The translations under genes were made by a program, and so were the position numbers. DNA of 63,510 nucleotides from NCBI GenBank assembly GCA_016790045.1, contig JAEUPW010000094.1, forward strand, positions 1 through 63,510, in the 5' to 3' direction. The notes below the pieces were generated by a model. It searched no databases. It saw only the letters and a program-made list of their open reading frames with translations, and had not been told where the DNA came from. This document shows, one piece after another, positions 35,590 to 43,417 of this stretch. Position 1 is the stretch's first letter. Each line of letters begins with the position of its first letter. Origin of the DNA: Candidatus Competibacteraceae bacterium (lineage in GTDB: Bacteria; Pseudomonadota; Gammaproteobacteria; Competibacterales; Competibacteraceae).

Positions 35590-36092
35590 AATCCGATGAG
35601 AGGGTCGCTACGCTCCGTCAAGGCCGTCAACCGGCCTGAATCCGGACGGGTTGATGGTATAGTATGCACTGCCAGGCTTCCATACCCAAACCCGACCCAC
35701 CGCCACCGCATGTCAGCCCGCCGAGCCATCGCCACCCTCGCCTTCGCGGGATTTGGCCGCTTTCCGCCGCGCGGGATCGAGCGCGACGCCCCGCTCGTCT
35801 TCCGGTCGAAATGCGCGCGGCGAAAGCCCCGCGCGGTGGCTCTCGCTATCGACAACCGCTGGAACGAGCGCATTGGACCTGAACTGGTCAAGAAGGCGGA
35901 GACGGCGATCGGCCCGCGTTAAGGCCCCATCCAGCGCTTCGCCCCGGCGCAAAACCGGGGCTTCGATTTATGCCATCGCCGGGTCGTCCCCGGCCCCGGA
36001 GGCCGCGCGAGCGCGCTCGCGCTGCGCCGACCCCTTCCGTCACAGCGCCCGACGCTGGCTGGCGACGGGGCTGTTGCTCGGCATCGCGCTCG
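35590..36092. other. Gene-poor gap with weak small-ORF candidates
   Basis: About 500 nt. A TATAGT that could be a -10 is at 35658-35663, without a good -35. A 70-codon plus-strand frame (35710-35922) is followed by a hairpin GCCCCGG (35941-35947) and CCGGGGC (35955-35961), with T-rich sequence after it. Another plus-strand frame ends in a hydrophobic WLATGLLLGIALVILAYG segment near 36100. Composition of both is Arg/Ala/Pro-rich, as in shadows of GC-rich DNA, so neither is called as a gene. Confidence 0.35.
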
Positions 36093-36470
36093 TCATTCTG
36101 GCTTACGGTTAGCGGGCGGCGGGCCGTTTCGTCGGGGTTTTTCGCCCCCTTCCTCCGGCGGCAACGCCGCCAGCGAACGCAACCGCAGGTGCAGCGCCGC
36201 TTTGGACAACAAATGCGCGCTCACCGGCGCGGTGATGAACAAGAACAGCGTCACCAGCACTTCGTGCAGGCTGATCCCGCCGTCGCGCGCGCCGAAATAA
36301 AGCGCCGAGGCGATCAGCAGGCTGCCCACGCCCAGCGTGGTGGCCTTGGTGGGACCGTGCAGCCGGGTGTAGAAATCCGGCAACCGGACCAGGCCGAGCG
36401 AGCCGATAAAAGTGAACGCCGCACCGGCCAGGATCAGCGCTGACAGCAGTGGTTCCAGCATCGCGATCAC
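36093..36470 (-). CDS. mrpG: MrpG (MnhG) subunit, second operon
   Basis: 125 residues, three helices, motif FIGSLGLVRLPDFYTRLHGP (about 22-41) and HLLSKAALHLRLRSLAALPP. Start GTG overlaps the mrpF stop (GTGA). It ends the canonical mrp operon. The second mrpG of the window, only partly similar to the one at 28.3 kb. Confidence 0.93.
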   Translation of the reverse strand: MIAMLEPLLSALILAGAAFTFIGSLGLVRLPDFYTRLHGPTKATTLGVGSLLIASALYFGARDGGISLHEVLVTLFLFITAPVSAHLLSKAALHLRLRSLAALPPEEGGEKPRRNGPPPANRKPE

Positions 36471-36739
36471 TCGATGATGTCGCCGCGCAACAAATACTTG
36501 CAGAAAGCCACTGTGCCGATAAACCCCATCAGGGCGATCAGCAGCGCCGCCTCGAAATAGAGCGCGCTGGACAGGTGGATGCCCAGCAGCACCAGCAGCG
36601 CGATGGCGTTGATATACAGGGTATCCAGCGCCAGAATGCGATCCGGCGCGCTGGGGCCGACCAGCAGCCGCCAGAAGCTGAGCGCGAAAGCGGCGGCCAC
36701 CAAAGCGATGGCGACCGGCAAGGCAAAACTCTTTAGCAT
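36467..36739 (-). CDS. mrpF: MrpF (MnhF) subunit, second operon
   Basis: 90 residues, three helices, motif WRLLVGPSAPDRILALDTLY (about 23-42) and ALLIALMGFIGTVAFCKYLL (about 65-84). It starts inside the end of mrpE (7-nt overlap). Members of this family carry a conserved Asp needed for antiport. Confidence 0.93.
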   Translation of the reverse strand: MLKSFALPVAIALVAAAFALSFWRLLVGPSAPDRILALDTLYINAIALLVLLGIHLSSALYFEAALLIALMGFIGTVAFCKYLLRGDIIE

Positions 36740-37224
36740 GGCTCGAAAATCTCCCGCAATGGCGTCTCGTAACGGCGCTTGATGGTGGCGACCAACTCGC
36801 CGGGATCGGCCGCGTCGAGGGCGTGAACCAGCAAATAGGCGCGGTCCGAACTCAGGCGCGACGCCACCGTGCCGGGCGTCAGGCAAATGGTGTTGGCCAG
36901 CACGCTGATGGCCAAATCCGAGCGCAGCGCCAGCGGCACGCGCACGAAGGCCGGTCGCAGGCGCGCGGGGGCGCCGAGCACCAGCCGCGCCACCGCCAGA
37001 TTCGCCACCGCGATATCGATCAGGACCACGCCGACGAAACGCAACAGCGCCAGCGGCCGGTGAATCCGAGGGACCTGCGGCCAGAACCGCGCGGCGAACA
37101 GGGCGATCGCCCAACCCAACAGCAACCCCAGCGCGATCTGGCCGGGCGCGAGGCTGTTGGCCAGCAACAACCAAACCGCCGCCAGCGTCAGCGCGACCTG
37201 CGGATGCGGCAACAGGCGGGTCAT
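36733..37224 (-). CDS. mrpE: MrpE (MnhE) subunit, second operon
   Basis: 163 residues, N-terminal helices (about 11-45) and a soluble part with FVRVPLALRSDLAISVLANT and ICLTPGTVASRLSSDRAYLL. ATG overlaps the mrpD stop (ATGA). It is only distantly like the MrpE at 28.9 kb. Confidence 0.93.
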   Translation of the reverse strand: MTRLLPHPQVALTLAAVWLLLANSLAPGQIALGLLLGWAIALFAARFWPQVPRIHRPLALLRFVGVVLIDIAVANLAVARLVLGAPARLRPAFVRVPLALRSDLAISVLANTICLTPGTVASRLSSDRAYLLVHALDAADPGELVATIKRRYETPLREIFEPC

Positions 37225-38744
37225 CACGGCGTCCCTCCCCCCTTGAGCACGGCCCGAATATACAGTTGCGGTTGCAGCAGTTGATCGGCGGTGGCGCGCG
37301 TGGCGTCGGTCAACGGGCCGGCCGCGAAGGTCAGCCCCAGCCCCAGCAGCAGCAAGCCGACGATGGGCGCGATCTCCCGCGCCAGCGCCGAGGCCTGTTC
37401 GGGCGCGATGGCGTTTTCCGGCGGTATGGCCCGATAAAACAGCAGACTGCCCGTCCGCGCCAACGCGATCAGGCCGATCAAACCCGCGAGCAGAACGACG
37501 GCCATGACCCAGGGCCACAGCGGATGCGCGAGCGCCGCGCGCAACGTCAGAAATTTGCCGACAAAACCCGACAGCGGCGGCAGCGCGCCCACCGCCACGG
37601 CGGCGACCAAAAACAGGCCGCCCAGCCAAGCCGCGCCGGCGACGGTCGGGCCGGGTTCGAGGCGGTCGCCCATTTCGCCGCGCCGGCGAGCGATGCTGTC
37701 GGCCAGGAGGAACAGCGCGGCGGTGGCGAACGTGGTATGCGGCAGATAATACAAGCCGGCGGCGATGCCGGGCGCGCTGCCGAGCCCGAACGCGACCAGC
37801 AGCGAACCGACCGACGCCACCACCAGATAAGCCGCCTGCTGGCGCAAATGGCGGCTCGCCATCGCCCCTGCCATGCCCGCCAGCAACGTCGCCAAAGCCA
37901 AAGGCAACAGCCAGGGTTCGAGCAGGCGGGAGGCCGCTCCGGCGCGCGCGCCAAACATCAGGCAATCGACCCGCAAAATGCTGTAGGCCCCGACTTTGGT
38001 CATGATCGCGAACAGCGCGACGACCGGCGCGCTGGCGTGCGCGTAAGCGGCGGGCAGCCACAGATAAAACGGCAACAGCGCCGCTTTGAGCGCGAACACC
38101 GCGAACAGCAACAGCCCCGCCGCCCGCACCAGCGGCGCGTTCTCCGGCGGCGCGGCGGCAATCTTGACCGCCAGGTCGGCCATGTTGAGCGTGCCGAGCA
38201 CGCCGTATAGCGCGCCGACCGCGAACAGAAACAGCGTGGAGCCGATCAGGTTGACGGTCACGAAATGCAAGCCCGACCGCGTGCGCCTTCGCCCGCCCCC
38301 GTGCAACAGCAAACCGTAAGAGGCGATCAGCAGAATCTCGAAAAACACGAACAGGTTAAACAGGTCGCCGGTGAGAAACGCGCCGTTCAAACCGAACAGT
38401 TGAAACTGGAACAGGCTATGAAAATGCGCTCCGGCCGCGTCCTCGCCCCGGATGGCGCGAAGCAGCGCGAACAGCGCCAGGAACGCCGTGATCGCCAGCA
38501 TCCACGCCGCCAGGCGATCCACCACCAACACGATCCCGAACGGGGCCGGCCAATTGCCGAGCGCGTAGACCAGCAGCTCGCCTTCGCTGACTTCCGCCGC
38601 CAGCGCCAGAGCCAACCCCAGTTGAACGAAAACGGAAAGCGCGCTCGCGCCGCGCTGCCAAGCCAGATGATTGCGGCCCGCCAACAGCAACAGGATGCCG
38701 GCCAACCACGGCAGCAGCACCGGCGCGATGGCCCAATGGCTCAC
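37224..38744 (-). CDS. mrpD: MrpD (MnhD) antiporter subunit, second operon
   Basis: 506 residues, about 14 helices, FVFFEILLIASYGLLLHGGG (Glu about 136), AALLPFYLWLPAAYAHASAP and AIMTKVGAYSILRV. GTG overlaps the mrpC stop. MrpD with MrpA forms the two antiporter-like halves that drive Na+/H+ exchange. Fourth D-type protein in the window; all four keep the Glu/Lys set. Confidence 0.95.
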   Translation of the reverse strand: MSHWAIAPVLLPWLAGILLLLAGRNHLAWQRGASALSVFVQLGLALALAAEVSEGELLVYALGNWPAPFGIVLVVDRLAAWMLAITAFLALFALLRAIRGEDAAGAHFHSLFQFQLFGLNGAFLTGDLFNLFVFFEILLIASYGLLLHGGGRRRTRSGLHFVTVNLIGSTLFLFAVGALYGVLGTLNMADLAVKIAAAPPENAPLVRAAGLLLFAVFALKAALLPFYLWLPAAYAHASAPVVALFAIMTKVGAYSILRVDCLMFGARAGAASRLLEPWLLPLALATLLAGMAGAMASRHLRQQAAYLVVASVGSLLVAFGLGSAPGIAAGLYYLPHTTFATAALFLLADSIARRRGEMGDRLEPGPTVAGAAWLGGLFLVAAVAVGALPPLSGFVGKFLTLRAALAHPLWPWVMAVVLLAGLIGLIALARTGSLLFYRAIPPENAIAPEQASALAREIAPIVGLLLLGLGLTFAAGPLTDATRATADQLLQPQLYIRAVLKGGGTP

Positions 38745-39070
38745 GGTTCGTGCTTCCCGTCGACATGATCGTTCCCCAGCTCGGCCCGCGCCTTGAGCGC
38801 GAGCACGATGACGAACGCGGTCATGGCGAAACCGATCACGATCGCGGTCAACACCAGCGCTTGCGGCACCGGATCGGCATAGCCCGACGCTTTAGCGGCG
38901 ATCACCGGCGGCTGGCCGACGCTCAGGCGACCCATGGCGAACAGAAACAGGTTGACCGCATAAGACAGGAAGGTCAGGCCCAACACCACCGGAAACGTCC
39001 GGGCGCGCAGCGCCAGATACACCCCGCAGGCGGCGAGCACGCCGATCACTAGCGCGATCAGCAGCTCCAT
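38741..39070 (-). CDS. mrpC: MrpC (MnhC) antiporter subunit, second operon
   Basis: 109 residues, three helices, NuoK-like: LSYAVNLFLFAMGRLSVGQP (about 35-54) and DPVPQALVLTAIVIGFAMTA (about 66-85). ATGA overlap with the mrpA stop. The C-terminus is charged and short (GNDHVDGKHEP). Confidence 0.94.
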   Translation of the reverse strand: MELLIALVIGVLAACGVYLALRARTFPVVLGLTFLSYAVNLFLFAMGRLSVGQPPVIAAKASGYADPVPQALVLTAIVIGFAMTAFVIVLALKARAELGNDHVDGKHEP

Positions 39071-41898
39071 CAGCGCACCGCTTTCGCCGTGTCCGCCGGC
39101 GACTTGGCGCGAGAAGGGAGACGCTCCAGGCGATGCAGCGCGCCCAAATGAACCAAGATCAGCAACGTGGCGCCCACCACCACCAGATAGACGCCCCCAT
39201 CGAAAACCATGGCCGAGGCCAGCTCGAACTCGCCGACCACCGGCCAACGAAAGTGGCCGAAGGCGGAGGTCAGGAACGGATAGCCCAAAGCCAGGCTGGT
39301 CAACCCGGTGAGCGCGGCGGCTGACAGGCCAAGCCCGATCAACCGTTGCAGGTTCCAGGGCAGGCGCTCCCGGCTCCACGCCACGCCGTTGGCCAGATAT
39401 TGCACGATCAGCGCCGCCGCCGCGATCAGGCCGGCGATAAAGCCCCCGCCGGGCCAATTGTGCCCGCGCAGGAAAACGAACGCCGACACCAGCAAGGCCA
39501 GGGGCAACAGCAGCCGGCCGAGCGCGGCCATGATGGCCGGGTGCACGTCCGCATCCCAGGGTCGGCCTTCGGCGTCATGGTCCGGCCCGTCCAGGCGCAG
39601 CCGCTCCAGCATGGCGTAAACGCCGAGACCGGCCAAAGCCAACACGCTGATTTCGCCCAACGTATCGAAGCCGCGGAAATCCACCAGGATCACGTTCACC
39701 ACATTGGCCCCGCCCCCGCCGGGAATGCTGTTGGCCAGAAAATAGCCGGCGATGCTGTCGTAAGGGCGGGTCAGCACCGCCCAGGTCAGCGCCGCCGCGC
39801 CGCCGCCCGCCGCGACCGCCAGCGCCATATGGCCGACCCTCGGCAGCGCGGCCGTTTCGGCCGGGGTGTGCTGCGGCAGGAAGTACAGCGCCAACAGCAA
39901 CAGCACCACGGCCACCATTTCCACCGCCAGTTGGGTCAAGGCCAGATCGGGCGCGGAAAATTTGACGAACGCCAACGCCACCACCAACCCGACCGCGCCG
40001 GTCAAAATCAAGGCGATCAGCCGTTGCCGGTGCAGCGCCGCCGCGCCGACCGCCGCCGCCATCAACCCCAGGGCCGCCAGCCCGCTGACGGCATCCACCG
40101 GCAACAGCGCGCGCCCGCCGGTCAGGGGCGCGCCGGAACCGACGAACCCGGCTGCGCCCAACAGCAAGGCGGAGCCGATGACGACCGCCAGCAAGCGTTG
40201 CAGCGAGCCGGTATCGAGCCATCCGGTCAACCAGCCCGCCAGCGCGAACGCGCCCCCCAACAGCGCGTCGTACAGCCGCCTGGCTTCCAGACGGTCGGCA
40301 TAGCGGTCGTGCCATGCGAACAGCGGCCGGCGGCCCATATAGACCAAAGCGCCGCCGAGCAACGCGATCGCGCTCATCCACAGCGCCGGGCTGAAACCGT
40401 GCCAGATCGCCAGATCGTGATCCGGCAACGGCCCCTGAAGCACCGCCGCGCTCGCCGCCGCCAGGATCGGCTCCACGGTTTGCGCCGGAAACACGCCGAC
40501 CAGCAGGCACATCACCACCAGCGCCTCGATCGGAACCTTCATCCAGCGCGGCGGCTCGTGCGGGGTTTTGGAGAGGCCGACCGGCTCGCCGTTGAAAAAC
40601 ACGTCGTGGATAAAGCGCAGCGAATAGGCCACGGCGAACACGCCGGCCAGCGTCACGCCCGCCGGCAGCCACCACCCCAAATGCAACTGTGTGGCCGCCC
40701 CGAACGCCTCGGCGAAAAACATCTCCTTGGACAAAAAACCGTTCAGCAACGGCACGCCCGCCATGGCCGCCGACGCCACCATGGCCAGCGCGCCGGTGTA
40801 GGGCATGTATTTCCACAAGCCGTTGACGCGGCGCATGTCGCGGCTGCCCGCCTCGTGGTCGATGACGCCGGCGGCCATGAACAGCGACGCCTTGAAGGTC
40901 GCGTGGTTGATGATGTGGAACACGCCGGCCACGGCCGCGAGCGGCGTGCCGATGCCGAACAGCAGCGCGATCAAGCCCAGATGGCTGATGGTGGAATACG
41001 CCAGCAAGCCTTTGAGGTCGTGCTGAAACAGGGAGATAAAAGCGCCCAGGAGCAGCGTGACGAACCCGGTCCCGCCCACCAGCCACGCCCATTCCGGCGT
41101 GCCGGACAGCGTCGGAAACAGCCGCGCCAGCAAGAAGATGCCGGCCTTGACCATGGTGGCCGAATGCAGGTAAGCCGACGCCGGGGTCGGGGCCGCCATC
41201 GCGTTGGGCAGCCAGAAATGGAACGGAAACTGCGCCGACTTGGTGAACGCGCCGAGCAGCACCAGCACCAGCATGGGCGGATACAGCGGGTGGGCGCGGA
41301 CCGCATCACCCGATTTTAAAATGACGGACAGCTCGTAGCTGCCGGCGATCTGGCCGAGCAACAGAAAGCCGCCCAACAGCGCCAAACCGCCCGCGCCGGT
41401 CACGGTCAGCGCCATCCGCGCGCCGTTGCGGGCTTCCTCGCGCCGGTACCAGTAGCCGACCAGCAGAAAAGACGACAAGCTGGTCAGCTCCCAGAAAATC
41501 AAGAGCTGGATCAAGTTCTCAGCCAGCACGATGCCGAGCATCGCGCTCATGAACACCAGCAGATAAGCGTAAAACCGCCCCAGCCGATCCTGTTCCGACA
41601 GGTAATAGCGAGCGTACAGCACCACCAGCAGGCCGATGCCGAGAATCAGCAGGGCGAACAGCAGCCCCAGGCCATCCAGCCGGAACGCCAGATCGAGCCC
41701 GGCGGAAGGCAGCCACGCCAAGCGCTGGATGACGGTCCCGCCGGCGAACGGCTCGCGCGCCAGCGGCAACAAAAACGCCAGGGACGCCAGGGTCGCGGCG
41801 GCGGCGGCCCACGCGGCAAGCGCCCGGCTGACTTGCGACAGGACAGCGGCGAGCGCCGCGCCGAACAAGGGCATGAGGATGACGGACGGTAAACTCAT
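39070..41898 (-). CDS. mrpA: MrpA with fused MrpB domain (MnhA-MnhB), Na+/H+ antiporter subunit
   Basis: 942 residues. The N-terminal NuoL-like antiporter part (about 1-500) shows LLIFWELTSLSSFLLVGYWY, AQFPFHFWLPNAMAAPTPAS and ATMVKAGIFLLARLFPTLSG; a middle DUF4040 part (about 615-700, KFSAPDLALTQLAVEMVAVV) is followed by an MrpB-like end (about 790-930, GHNWPGGGFIAGLIAAAALI). A-B fusion is common in proteobacterial Pha/Mrp sets. It starts the A-C-D-E-F-G operon. Mrp complexes export Na+ or K+ in exchange for H+ and support pH and salt tolerance. Confidence 0.95.
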   Translation of the reverse strand: MSLPSVILMPLFGAALAAVLSQVSRALAAWAAAAATLASLAFLLPLAREPFAGGTVIQRLAWLPSAGLDLAFRLDGLGLLFALLILGIGLLVVLYARYYLSEQDRLGRFYAYLLVFMSAMLGIVLAENLIQLLIFWELTSLSSFLLVGYWYRREEARNGARMALTVTGAGGLALLGGFLLLGQIAGSYELSVILKSGDAVRAHPLYPPMLVLVLLGAFTKSAQFPFHFWLPNAMAAPTPASAYLHSATMVKAGIFLLARLFPTLSGTPEWAWLVGGTGFVTLLLGAFISLFQHDLKGLLAYSTISHLGLIALLFGIGTPLAAVAGVFHIINHATFKASLFMAAGVIDHEAGSRDMRRVNGLWKYMPYTGALAMVASAAMAGVPLLNGFLSKEMFFAEAFGAATQLHLGWWLPAGVTLAGVFAVAYSLRFIHDVFFNGEPVGLSKTPHEPPRWMKVPIEALVVMCLLVGVFPAQTVEPILAAASAAVLQGPLPDHDLAIWHGFSPALWMSAIALLGGALVYMGRRPLFAWHDRYADRLEARRLYDALLGGAFALAGWLTGWLDTGSLQRLLAVVIGSALLLGAAGFVGSGAPLTGGRALLPVDAVSGLAALGLMAAAVGAAALHRQRLIALILTGAVGLVVALAFVKFSAPDLALTQLAVEMVAVVLLLLALYFLPQHTPAETAALPRVGHMALAVAAGGGAAALTWAVLTRPYDSIAGYFLANSIPGGGGANVVNVILVDFRGFDTLGEISVLALAGLGVYAMLERLRLDGPDHDAEGRPWDADVHPAIMAALGRLLLPLALLVSAFVFLRGHNWPGGGFIAGLIAAAALIVQYLANGVAWSRERLPWNLQRLIGLGLSAAALTGLTSLALGYPFLTSAFGHFRWPVVGEFELASAMVFDGGVYLVVVGATLLILVHLGALHRLERLPSRAKSPADTAKAVR

Positions 41899-42014
41899 GA
41901 CGAGGCCATCGGCATCAGGTGCGAAATCCGATCAGCGTTGAGGGCTCAGAGCAGGTGCAATCCGATCAAGGCGGGCCGATCATTCGAGCGCCCGGCCGCG
42001 CGAAGGAGCAACGG

Positions 42015-42049
42015 CAACAAAAAACAAGGGCGACCGCTGTTCGGTCGCC
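42015..42049 (-). terminator. Rho-independent terminator for the minus-strand pair at 42.2-43.0 kb
   Basis: Read on the minus strand, GGCGACCG and CGGTCGCC form an 8-bp perfect stem with a five-base loop, followed by CTTGTTTTTTGTTG. It lies ~107 nt past the stop of the 64-residue protein gene and is the natural end of its transcript. Confidence 0.7.
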
Positions 42050-42155
42050 GCTATAGAGTATTTATCGGAGCCCGGCGGATAGCAAGGTCACCGCGCATGA
42101 CGCGGCGCCCGCCAAACCGCGCGAGCGGTCGGTCGAGCCCCGAGAGCCGGAGCGG

Positions 42156-42350
42156 TCACCGACCTTTGGGCTTGGGACCCGCCGGGGCGCGAACATCGTG
42201 CCGCACCGGACGCGGAGGGCGATTCTTCGCGTCATCGCTGAAGCGAAAGCGGCCGGCCAGCACGCAGCCCTTCATCCCCGGATCGCAGGAGCGTCCCTGG
42301 ACGTGCTGGCAACTTCCATTGAGTTCGTTCGGACAACCCCAGCCGCTCAT
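42156..42350 (-). CDS. Conserved small Cys-rich hypothetical protein
   Basis: 64 residues behind a GGGAGG site. Four Cys (6, 14, 22, 29) in the pattern CPNELNGSCQHVQGRSCDPG, then MKGCVLAGRFRF, look like a small metal-binding protein. The sequence style (not Arg/Ala shadow-like), a clean ribosome site and a terminator downstream support a real gene. No family name or function is known to me. It may share a transcript with the exported protein just upstream (106-nt gap). Confidence 0.72.
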   Translation of the reverse strand: MSGWGCPNELNGSCQHVQGRSCDPGMKGCVLAGRFRFSDDAKNRPPRPVRHDVRAPAGPKPKGR

Positions 42351-42456
42351 GCGCCGCCTCCCTCTGGAGTTCGAGAGTATCGATAAAACCGCTGGCCGAG
42401 CTTAGCTCCCGGCCAGCATCGCGATAAGGCCCGGATCGAACGGATCGGGTCGGCCG

Positions 42457-42960
42457 CTATTGGCCGATGCGACCGGCGGCGCTCGGGCCGAAATGTTTGG
42501 CGGTATGAAAGGGATTGGGCATCCCGGCCGAATAGCAAACCTGCGCCGAACGGATGCAACTGATGCCGGGTCCGGGCGAAAAGGTATCGGCTTGACTGCC
42601 GCCGAGGTTCTGACCGGGATTCGGGCGGCCGCCGCCCTGGTTGCCGCCCGCGTTTTGGCCCTGACCCGGAGGCTGACCGGCGCCCGGACGGCCGCCGCCC
42701 TGGTTGCCGCCCGCGTTTTGGCCGCCGCCCGGACGACCGCCGCCGCCGGCCTGCGCGCCGCCGTCATCGCGCGATTGCCGCCGCTCCAGGCGGCGGGCGG
42801 CGTCATCGCCGTACTTTTGGCGGGTCAGTTCGACGTTGGGTCCGGACTTATCGCGGCACACCTGGTTTTCGTCGTTGCACTTTTGCGCCAGCGCCAGCGG
42901 CGCTTGGCCGGCCAGCATCAACGCGCCTAACGCCATGATCGTCTTGGTCAGTTTCATCAT
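42457..42960 (-). CDS. Exported Gly/Gln/Pro-repeat hypothetical protein
   Basis: 167 residues from the ATGATG at 42960 (GGAGG upstream). A signal peptide (about 1-27, ALGALMLAGQAPLALAQ) precedes CNDENQVCRDKSGPNVELTR, with Lys/Arg/Asp-rich helix DDAARRLERRQSRDD, then a Gly-rich region containing two near-identical 21-residue units (NAGGNQGGGRP), and a C-terminal ISCIRSAQVCYSAG. Two Cys pairs flank the repeat. Periplasmic or extracellular; function unknown. Confidence 0.75.
   Translation of the reverse strand: MMKLTKTIMALGALMLAGQAPLALAQKCNDENQVCRDKSGPNVELTRQKYGDDAARRLERRQSRDDGGAQAGGGGRPGGGQNAGGNQGGGRPGAGQPPGQGQNAGGNQGGGRPNPGQNLGGSQADTFSPGPGISCIRSAQVCYSAGMPNPFHTAKHFGPSAAGRIGQ
42622..42723. repeat. 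63-bp-period tandem repeat inside the Gly-rich gene
   Basis: Two 39-bp copies at 42622-42660 and 42685-42723 differ at one base. They encode the repeated Gly/Asn/Gln unit of the exported protein; the period is a multiple of three, so the frame is kept and copy number could vary. Confidence 0.8.
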
Positions 42961-43417
42961 CAACCTCCAAACGCTTAAAGTCTTCAGTTTAACAAACGCC
43001 GACCATTTAAAGACTATCTGGGCCGACTCGACGGCGATGTTGTGAAATACCTTATTAACATTAGCTGAACATCGTCCCAAGGGGAATCTCGCGGGGCTTG
43101 CGCTCAAGAAGGCTCGACCGCAAACCGCGCCGGGCTATCCCGGTTCGGATCCCGCCGGCGAGCCGGTCGATCCCGGCGACATCAGGCGCCGACCCCAAGG
43201 CCAACGCGGCGGTTGCGCGTGACATTCCATCACTTTTTCGAGGACTGCTATAGTATCGCCCACCCTTTCCGCAGACCCTTATCGGACTCATGGCGACATC
43301 TCGAATCAACCAGCCTCGCGCGCCGACCCCGAAGCGCGCGGACAGCCCTCATTTTCGTGCGAGCGCGATCTCGCGGCGCGCGGCCTTCGCGGTCACGACC
43401 GAAAGCCGTTCTCGTCC
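42961..43417. promoter_or_regulatory. Intergenic region with divergent promoters of the exported protein and patZ
   Basis: 457 nt without a convincing gene. A TATAGT (43249-43254) with a weak TTCCAT 18 nt upstream could serve patZ, giving a leader of about 160 nt. On the minus side, AT-rich sequence around 42975-43060 likely contains the promoter of the exported protein. The 82-codon minus frame at 43061-43309 looks like a shadow. Confidence 0.35.

Noticed and set aside
41939-42405. 155-codon plus-strand frame opposite the small Cys-rich gene
   Set aside because: Arg/Pro/Ser-rich shadow of the minus-strand gene, whose sequence, ribosome site and terminator are convincing.
43061-43309. 82-codon minus-strand frame between the exported protein and patZ
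   Set aside because: No ribosome site, Arg/Gly-rich composition without domain features, and it covers the probable promoter region.
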